Assembly: GCA_036493735.1 (NCBI GenBank)
Contig: DASXPH010000024.1
Coordinates: 62,001-126,000 of the forward strand
Reading direction: 5' to 3'
Source: AG2 sp036493735
GTDB lineage: Bacteria > Gemmatimonadota > Gemmatimonadetes > Gemmatimonadales > Gemmatimonadaceae
DNA length: 64,000 nucleotides
Part shown: positions 57,817 through 64,000 of the stretch, piece after piece
How positions within the stretch are numbered: the first letter of the stretch is position 1
Layout: every line of letters begins with the position of its first letter
The notes under the pieces: model-generated
The model's database searches: none
What the model saw: the letters and a program-made list of their open reading frames with translations, nothing else
Told to the model about the DNA's origin: nothing
Program-made: the position numbers and the translations under genes

Positions 57817-59502
57817 ATGAACGAACGTCGACGTCCCCCTCGTCGCGGCCGCGGCCAGCGTCCGCATGAACGTCCTGCCGCCGAGTCCACCGGCGAGCCG
57901 AATCCATATCGCGACGAGCCGATCGACAGCAGCAACGTCGATGCGCCTGTGCCCTCGGCTCGAGGCGACGAGGATACTCCGCAGCCTCGCGCGACGACCA
58001 CTATCGAGAACGATCGGCCGCCGCGACATGTGGAGCCGGAGGTCGCGCCTGATCTGCCGCCGCCAGTGACTGCGCAACGCGATGACGATGCACCTGTGCG
58101 GAGCGCCGCCGAAGAGGGCGATACCAGAGAGGAGGCGCCGCGCCCCGAGACGTTCCAGCCGCGGTTGCAGAACGGGTCAGCCGAGAATGCGGGTCAGGGC
58201 GTGACGATGGCTAACGGCACGACGCCCCAACAGAGTTCCTCGAACTATACGCCGAACGCGCCGCGGCACGAAGGATCCTACCCACCCCGAGAGCATCGAA
58301 ATGGCCGCCGGCGGCGTCGGGGGCGCGATCGCGGACCGCGGCGCGATCATCAGCAGCAACCGCCAGCGCCCGTTTCGCTCGCTCCGAGCGGCGACACGAA
58401 AGGTTGGTTCGACCCGTCACGCGACGGTGGCTTCATACGAAGAGCCGCGGACAGCTATCTCGCAGAGGCCGGCGATGCCTGGGTGCCGCCGACGGTCGTT
58501 CGCCAGTTCGGCATTCGGAAGAGCGATCTGATCGACGCGAGCGTGGGCCGGGACCAGCGTGGCCGAGTCACGGTCATGGAGATTCGTTCGATCAATGACA
58601 TAGATCCATCCACCGCCGCGCGCCGAGCGGAATTCAATTCCCTGCCGGCGTCGTATCCGGAGCGGAAGCTAACGCTGGAGACGGGACGGCCCGCACGGGG
58701 CGGCGCGGAGCTGATTCGTCGCGCGATAGATCTCATCGCTCCAATCGGATATGGCCAGCGCGCCTTGATCGTCGCGCCCGCCCGCGCCGGCAAGACCACA
58801 CTGCTGCACGGTATCACAGAGGGCGTCGCCATCAATCACCCCAATGCGTCGCTCATAATCCTTCTGGTGGACGAACGTCCGGAGGAAGTGAGTGAGGCCA
58901 TTTCGTGGGGCGTGGGTGAAGTCGTGGCTTCGAGCTTCGACCAGCCAGCGGAACGGCACGTCGAAGTAACTGAGATGGTGCTCGAACGCGCGCGCCGACT
59001 TGTTGAGATCGGCAAGGACGTCGTGATCGTGCTCGACTCACTCACCCGAATGGCGCGCGCGCACAATACGGCCGAACGGGGAACGGGCCGCACGCTGTCC
59101 GGCGGTCTGGATGCGACGGCGATGGCCAAGCCGAAGGCGTTCTTCGGCTCCGCGCGAGCCATCCCCGCGTCGGCAGGCGGCGGGTCCCTGACGATCATCG
59201 CCACGGCCCTGGTCGAGACGGGATCGCGCATGGACGATGTGATCTTCGAGGAGTTCAAGGGCACCGGCAACTGCGAGATCAAGCTCGATCGGCCGCTCGC
59301 GGAAAAACGGATCTATCCCGCGATAGATATCGGGGCGAGCGGTACGCGCCGTGAGGAGAAGCTCTTCCGCCCCGACCAATTGGACGGCGTGTACACGCTA
59401 CGGCGGGGCCTGAGTCAGATGCCGCCCCAGTCGGCGATGGAATGGCTCATCAAACGTATAGCCGGGACGCCCTCGAACGACGCTCTGTTAGCGGGCCTGT
59501 AA
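57817..59502 (+). CDS. rho: Transcription termination factor Rho
   Basis: RNA-dependent helicase of 561 residues. The first 190 are disordered and rich in Arg, Pro, Glu and Asp, ending in a basic patch (NGRRRRRGRDRGPRR). An RNA-binding cold-shock-like domain follows (RDGGFIRRAADSYLAEAGDAWVPPTVVRQFGIRKSD). The ATPase has P-loop APARAGKTTLL (320-330), Walker B IILLVDERPEEV and the secondary-site MARAHNTAERGTGRTLSGG region. The ATG at 57817 is used; an earlier opening at 57772 is not favoured. A strong terminator follows. Confidence 0.97.
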   Translation: MNERRRPPRRGRGQRPHERPAAESTGEPNPYRDEPIDSSNVDAPVPSARGDEDTPQPRATTTIENDRPPRHVEPEVAPDLPPPVTAQRDDDAPVRSAAEEGDTREEAPRPETFQPRLQNGSAENAGQGVTMANGTTPQQSSSNYTPNAPRHEGSYPPREHRNGRRRRRGRDRGPRRDHQQQPPAPVSLAPSGDTKGWFDPSRDGGFIRRAADSYLAEAGDAWVPPTVVRQFGIRKSDLIDASVGRDQRGRVTVMEIRSINDIDPSTAARRAEFNSLPASYPERKLTLETGRPARGGAELIRRAIDLIAPIGYGQRALIVAPARAGKTTLLHGITEGVAINHPNASLIILLVDERPEEVSEAISWGVGEVVASSFDQPAERHVEVTEMVLERARRLVEIGKDVVIVLDSLTRMARAHNTAERGTGRTLSGGLDATAMAKPKAFFGSARAIPASAGGGSLTIIATALVETGSRMDDVIFEEFKGTGNCEIKLDRPLAEKRIYPAIDIGASGTRREEKLFRPDQLDGVYTLRRGLSQMPPQSAMEWLIKRIAGTPSNDALLAGL

Positions 59503-59524
59503 AGGCCAGGCAGTTGGCGGGACG

Positions 59525-59560
59525 GAGAGCCGCGGCGCTTACGCGCCGCGGCTCTTTTTC
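59525..59560 (+). terminator. rho intrinsic terminator
   Basis: GAGCCGCGGCGC, loop TTAC, GCGCCGCGGCTC (59527-59554), then TTTTT: a 12-bp stem. Ends rho and separates it from the Omp85 gene. Confidence 0.93.
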
Positions 59561-59649
59561 GCTCGGGCGCGAGCCTTGCTTGTTTTGGCGCCGCCATGTG
59601 TTCATTGCACCGAAGCACAAGAACGTGCGTTGGCAGCGCTATTCACCGA

Positions 59650-61851
59650 ATGCTCGTGGCGACGCTGTGCGTCGTCATGAGTGTTTCCGTCTTGGATGCG
59701 CAGTCGCCGTCGCCGACAAAGGAATCGTCGCCGGAGGTCCTCAAGATGAGGGTCTTGGGCGTCAGGCACGTCGACCAGCACGATCTCGAGAAGAATATCT
59801 CGACGCAGGCGTCTCGCTGTAACAGCCCGCTGCTGCTGCCGATCTGCTTCTTCAGCAAGTCGCCGATTTTTGTCGAGAAGCATCATCTCGATCGCAAGGA
59901 ATTTCAGCTCGACGTCCTTCGCATTCGCGTTTACTACTGGCGTAGTGGCTATCGCGAGGCGACGGTCGACAGTTCCGTCACGCCAAATGGCAAAGGCGTG
60001 ACGGTCACCTTCAACATCCATGAAGGTGAGCCGACGATCGTCAGCGCGCTGCGCATCGACTACGACTCGACGCTGATCAGCGCCAGGCAGCGAAACAGAC
60101 TCGCGATTCTTCGGGTCGGCCGTCCACTGAATTTGTTGACGCTCGACACGATGCGTCTGAGCTTCCAGAGCGAGATGTGGCAGCGCGGCTATGCCGACGC
60201 GATCGTGGACACGGCCATCGCCGTGAACGATTCGGCGCGCCGCGCGGCGGTCGCCCTGCGCGTCTTCCCGAACTGGCCGACGAAGGTCGGAAGCATTCAG
60301 GTGCTTGGGAACCAGCGCGTCTCGACGCAGACGATCCTGAACATGCTTCTGCTGCGTCCGGGACAGCCGTACGTCCGTGACGCCATGCTCGAGAGCCAGC
60401 GGACGCTGTACACGTCGAACATGTTTCGGCTCGCGAGCATTCTGCCGCCGACCGGCGATAGTGTGAAGCAAATCCAGATTCAGGTCGTCGAGGCGCCGCT
60501 TCACGACGCGCGGGTGGGAGGCGGTCTCGACAATGTGAATTTCGGGCAACTGGACGCGAACTACAGCGCCCATAACCTGCTCGGTGGCGCGCGGCGCATG
60601 GACATCACCGCGAGCATCGGCAATCTCTTCGCGACCAATTTGAATGGAGTCGGCCCGTTCGTCGACGTGACGAAAAATGTCATCGGACCCACGAACCCCT
60701 TTCTCCAACCCACCTGGGGCGCGAGCATCGACTTCCTGCAGCCGGCGTTCATGCGGCGGCCGGCGAACCAGGCGGGGTTCGGCATCTTCGCCCACCGGCG
60801 ATCGGAGCCCGGGATCTTTATCGATCGTGGCTATGGAGTCCAGGCAACGTTCACGCGTCAGTTCGCCCAGCGCGCTCCGGGGAGCCTCACGTATCGATAT
60901 GAAGTCACTCGTGTGGAAGCGGGCGACGTGTACTTCTGCGTGAACTACGGCGTGTGCGACACGACGACGATCTCCGTGCTACGGAGCCATCAGACTCTTT
61001 CCCCGCTCACGTTCACGGCGTTCGTCGATCGCAGCGATCTGCCCTTTACGCCCACCAAGGGTTACGTCGCACGAGTGGATTTGCAGAGCGCGACGCGGTA
61101 CACGCTCTCCGATTACCGCTACAATCGTGCGCTGGCTGACGTGGCCGCGTACTGGCACCCTAGCCTGCGGCATGAAGTGGTGGCGAGCCGTTTGCGGTTA
61201 GGCGTCGTCAGGGCCATGACGAGCTCCACAGGCGACACGGTGTTGCATCCTCGCACGCGCTTCTACGCGGGCGGGGCGATGTCGGTGCGCGGATATGGTG
61301 AGAACCAGCTCGGGCCGCGTGTGCTCACGATTTCTGCTGACAGTCTGCGCTTCCAGCAAAACAGGAATCAGCCCACCAGGCCTCTCTGCCCGCTGAGCAC
61401 CCCAATCACCGCCTGCAATCCCAATGACGTCGGACGCAGCAGCGAGTTCGTGCCCAGGCCGACTGGTGGCACCTCGGTCATCGAGGGGAGCGTCGAGCTG
61501 CGCGTACCTCTGATGCACCGTCTCGACGGCGCAGTGTTCGTCGACGGCGCCGTCGTAGGCAACGGGACATTTCAGGGATTCAAGGACGTCACGTCGATCA
61601 CCAACTTCGGGAAGGGCACGGGGGCGATTACGCCCGGCGCTGGTATTCGATACAACTCGCCGGTCGGCCCGATTCGAATCGATTTCGGATACCGGCCAGG
61701 CATCACGCAGACTCTGCCCGTAGTCACGAATGATCTCGTGAACGGTGTGCCTAAGCTCGTCTCACTGCAGACGCAGCGCGTCTTCACGGAAGGCAAGAAC
61801 ACGTTTCTCGGCCATCTCGTTCTGCATCTCTCGATCGGACAGGCCTACTGA
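59650..61851 (+). CDS. Omp85-family outer-membrane protein (BamA/TamA type)
   Basis: Protein of 733 residues with signal peptide MLVATLCVVMSVSVLDAQ. Three POTRA-like modules occupy about 30-290: LKMRVLGVRHVDQHDLEKNI; GEPTIVSALRIDYDSTL; and TKVGSIQVLGNQRVSTQTILNML. A beta-barrel with the family motif MSVRGYGENQLGP near 520-535 follows. The C-terminus ends in a barrel strand with terminal aromatic Y (HLVLHLSIGQAY). It overlaps the tamB-like gene (TGATG), so it is probably the TamA partner of a TamA-TamB module rather than the essential BamA. ATG 59596 is an alternative start. Confidence 0.88.
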   Translation: MLVATLCVVMSVSVLDAQSPSPTKESSPEVLKMRVLGVRHVDQHDLEKNISTQASRCNSPLLLPICFFSKSPIFVEKHHLDRKEFQLDVLRIRVYYWRSGYREATVDSSVTPNGKGVTVTFNIHEGEPTIVSALRIDYDSTLISARQRNRLAILRVGRPLNLLTLDTMRLSFQSEMWQRGYADAIVDTAIAVNDSARRAAVALRVFPNWPTKVGSIQVLGNQRVSTQTILNMLLLRPGQPYVRDAMLESQRTLYTSNMFRLASILPPTGDSVKQIQIQVVEAPLHDARVGGGLDNVNFGQLDANYSAHNLLGGARRMDITASIGNLFATNLNGVGPFVDVTKNVIGPTNPFLQPTWGASIDFLQPAFMRRPANQAGFGIFAHRRSEPGIFIDRGYGVQATFTRQFAQRAPGSLTYRYEVTRVEAGDVYFCVNYGVCDTTTISVLRSHQTLSPLTFTAFVDRSDLPFTPTKGYVARVDLQSATRYTLSDYRYNRALADVAAYWHPSLRHEVVASRLRLGVVRAMTSSTGDTVLHPRTRFYAGGAMSVRGYGENQLGPRVLTISADSLRFQQNRNQPTRPLCPLSTPITACNPNDVGRSSEFVPRPTGGTSVIEGSVELRVPLMHRLDGAVFVDGAVVGNGTFQGFKDVTSITNFGKGTGAITPGAGIRYNSPVGPIRIDFGYRPGITQTLPVVTNDLVNGVPKLVSLQTQRVFTEGKNTFLGHLVLHLSIGQAY

Positions 61852-64000
61852 TGGATCCCGTGCTTCGACGAATCGGCCGCGTCGTTCTCGGCGTTGTCAC
61901 GGTGCTCCTCGGCATCGTGGCACTCGCGGGCATCGTGGTCGTGGTGCTGACGTCAACGGAGTGGGGGCACGAGCGCGTCCGGCGGTTCGCGCTATCGCAG
62001 CTCCAGAGCCACGTTCACGGGCGCGTGAGCATCGGGAAGCTCTCCGGCAACCTGCTGACCGGCCTAACGATTCACGACCTCGCGATCAGCGACAGCAGCG
62101 GCGAGCCCTTCATCGCAGCCCAGGAGCTGAGCGCTCGTTATGCCCTCGGTCCGCTCATCGCGAAGAAGGTCTGGCTGAATGACGTGCGCGTCGTTCGGCC
62201 GCTGATCGTTCTCGACCGTCCACCCGGCGGCAGATGGAATTACCAGCATATCTTCGCCAGCGACACGACTCAACCGACATCGACGGCGCCGGGATTCGGG
62301 AGCTGGATCCGCCTGGAAAACGTCACGATCGTGGATGGGGACCTGCTCGTAAAGACGCCCTGGTCTCCTGGAAACGACCTCTCGCGAGCCGCGCGCGACT
62401 CGGCGGTGCGAGCGGCACTCAACGGTAGCTCGAGAGCGATGGTCGTGCCCGCGGCTCACGCATATGGTGGCGCGCCGCCCTATCAAAAAGACGTCGAGCT
62501 GCGCGCGGTGAACGCGACGCTGCCCATGCTGCGCCTTGCCGATCCGGATCAGAAGAATCGATACGCCGAGGTCACCACTCTGCAGATGACCGCGTTGCCC
62601 TTCCGCCCACCGGCGGCGACGGTCACCGACATGCGCGGCAATTTCAATTTCAATAACGATTCGCTGTGGTGGCGGGGCGTGCGTGCATCGATGCCGGCGT
62701 CGCATGTAAGCGGTGACGGCAGCTATGCCTTCAGCTCCGGCGACATGACTCTCGACCTTCACGGCGCGCCAGCTGCACTCGCCGATCTGCGCTGGCTCTA
62801 TCCGCGGCTGCCGTCAGAGGGCGGGGGGACGCTCGACTTCGCGATGCGATGGAAGAACGGCGTGGACGATTATACGGCGCGCAACGCCGACGTCGCGGTC
62901 GGCGCGACCACAGTGAAGGGAGACTTCGGCCTGACGCTGTCCGACACGGTCGCGCTGCACGACACCAATCTTCGCTTCGCGAACTTCGATACGCGACTGG
63001 CGGAACAGCTCATCGCGGGCTTCAAGTCCCCACGACGCGGCTCGTTCACCGGGCGTGCCGCCGTGAATGGTGGCAAGCACGCCTTACGAGTGGATGCAGA
63101 TGTCGCGTTCGCCGATGCGACGACAGGTACGAGTCAGGTTGCGGCGGTGGGCCAGGTGGGTTTCGGCACGGGATCGATGAGCGCGAATAACCTTCGCGTG
63201 CGGCTGCATCCCGTGCAGGTCGATCTCGTGAAGGCCCTTGCCGGAAGCTCACTGCAGCTGCCGATCTCTGGTACGGTCGTGGGAACGGCGACCGTTTCGG
63301 GTGATACGAGGACGCGCCTTGGCGGCAGTCTCGACCTGTTGCACGAGGACCGAGGCAACAACTCGCAGCTCACCGGTACCGCAGTGGTTCAGCTGCCGCG
63401 CGCCGGGGCAGCACCGTGGATCGATGTCAACGTCGCCGCGCGGCCGGTATCCCTCGCCGAGATCGGACGCTTCGCTCCGTCGGTTGGACTGCAGGGCCGA
63501 GCCGCTGGCGTGATCCGACTCACCGGACCACTCTCGAATCTCGCGGTGGCATCGGACCTCCGCCTTCCTGATGGGGGCCGTCTCGTCGAGCGCGGCACGC
63601 TTGGCTTGACCGGGCCCATAAAGCGCTACGATATCGCGTTAGGCGTGCAGCTCTTCAACCTGCACACCGTGCTCGCGAAGGGGCCGGTGACCTCATTGAC
63701 GTTGACGGCGTCGGCGAAGGGCGCCGGGTTCACGCCGGCGACGATGAACGCAACCTTTGCCGCGGACGTCGCCGCGTCGAAGTGGGACAGCCTCGCCGTG
63801 GACAGCGGCAGCGTCCGAGTCGCGATCGCCAATGGGCTCGCCTCGGTGCAGCGACTCGACCTGAGTGGCACACACACGCAGATCACCGCACGCGGGAGCT
63901 TCGGCCTCGTCGCGAATCGCACGGGCGACCTCACCTATACCGTCGTTGTCGATTCGTTAGGTGCGCTCGATCGCCTGCTGCCGCACACGGGTCCGGACAC
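61851..64000 (+). CDS. tamB: TamB-like translocation/assembly protein (partial, runs off window)
   Basis: The frame is open from the ATG at 61851 to the window end (over 716 codons) and is cut at the right edge. A membrane anchor (VVLGVVTVLLGIVALAGIVVVVLTS) is followed by AsmA/TamB-type sequence (WGHERVRRFALSQLQSHVHGRVSIGKLSGNLLTGLTIHDLAI) and long stretches of short beta-strands, as in bridge-like lipid-transfer proteins. The start shares one base with the Omp85 stop (TGATG). TamB spans the periplasm and works with a TamA-type Omp85; phospholipid transport or outer-membrane protein insertion is the expected role. Confidence 0.88.
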   Translation, partial: MDPVLRRIGRVVLGVVTVLLGIVALAGIVVVVLTSTEWGHERVRRFALSQLQSHVHGRVSIGKLSGNLLTGLTIHDLAISDSSGEPFIAAQELSARYALGPLIAKKVWLNDVRVVRPLIVLDRPPGGRWNYQHIFASDTTQPTSTAPGFGSWIRLENVTIVDGDLLVKTPWSPGNDLSRAARDSAVRAALNGSSRAMVVPAAHAYGGAPPYQKDVELRAVNATLPMLRLADPDQKNRYAEVTTLQMTALPFRPPAATVTDMRGNFNFNNDSLWWRGVRASMPASHVSGDGSYAFSSGDMTLDLHGAPAALADLRWLYPRLPSEGGGTLDFAMRWKNGVDDYTARNADVAVGATTVKGDFGLTLSDTVALHDTNLRFANFDTRLAEQLIAGFKSPRRGSFTGRAAVNGGKHALRVDADVAFADATTGTSQVAAVGQVGFGTGSMSANNLRVRLHPVQVDLVKALAGSSLQLPISGTVVGTATVSGDTRTRLGGSLDLLHEDRGNNSQLTGTAVVQLPRAGAAPWIDVNVAARPVSLAEIGRFAPSVGLQGRAAGVIRLTGPLSNLAVASDLRLPDGGRLVERGTLGLTGPIKRYDIALGVQLFNLHTVLAKGPVTSLTLTASAKGAGFTPATMNATFAADVAASKWDSLAVDSGSVRVAIANGLASVQRLDLSGTHTQITARGSFGLVANRTGDLTYTVVVDSLGALDRLLPHTGPD

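Overview
The window looks like a chromosomal segment of a high-GC, Gram-negative-type bacterium. It encodes an Omp85/TamB outer-membrane assembly pair, several TonB-plug lipoproteins, a class A penicillin-binding protein, DUF1800/DUF1501 proteins and a Rho with a long disordered N-terminus. This gene content resembles Gemmatimonadota. The assignment is inference; no rRNA or other phylogenetic marker was tested. No rRNA, tRNA or CRISPR array was recognised.

Layout. 0-4 kb: E2 and E3 of the 2-oxoglutarate dehydrogenase complex, a GNAT enzyme and a peptidoglycan-binding protein. 4-9.3 kb: a secreted S9 peptidase on the minus strand, then a compact plus-strand trio of a beta-lactamase fold, an M15-like protein and an amide-ligase-like protein. 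9.3-12.4 kb: a heptad-repeat locus, a sigma70-like promoter with a long untranslated leader, a hypothetical gene and a Tat-exported NAD-dependent dehydratase. 12.5-14.9 kb: a 2.25-kb IS1595-type insertion sequence with three passenger ORFs, one a 23-residue cysteine-rich peptide. It sits inside a small palindromic repeat element that recurs intact at 16.6 and 29.7 kb. 14.9-25.5 kb: TonB-plug, DinB, SGNH, DUF72, ECF sigma/anti-sigma, CoA-transferase, phasin-like and trehalose (otsA-otsB) genes. 25.6-28.7 kb: four genes coupled by GTGA overlaps (GHMP kinase, M20 peptidase, small protein, RNase H-like protein missing two catalytic acids). 29-34.8 kb: zinc-ribbon, secreted, FAD-oxidase and thyX genes. 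34.8-39.1 kb: two ATP-grasp ligases, a GNAT enzyme and a lysine 2,3-aminomutase-type radical SAM enzyme. 39-46 kb: paired plug lipoproteins, an EF-G-like GTPase, an orphan OmpR regulator and a lipoprotein. 46-57 kb: a GGDEF-AAA-TPR protein, the DUF1800/DUF1501 pair, PBP1, a deacetylase-like lipoprotein and a REC-like/HisKA protein without ATPase. 57-64 kb: rho, an Omp85 protein and tamB, which runs off the window.

The most unusual DNA is between genes. At least eight intergenic sites carry arrays of degenerate 7-bp units. Each site has its own unit sequence. Most sites have two inverted half-arrays around an intrinsic terminator or hairpin, and several start or end exactly at stop codons. With the stop-codon palindromes and the GCTGAAACCACTGAC elements, these give the window at least three families of structured non-coding DNA. 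The strongest candidates for undescribed protein systems are the ATP-grasp/GNAT/aminomutase cluster, the GTGA-coupled cassette and the IS passenger genes.
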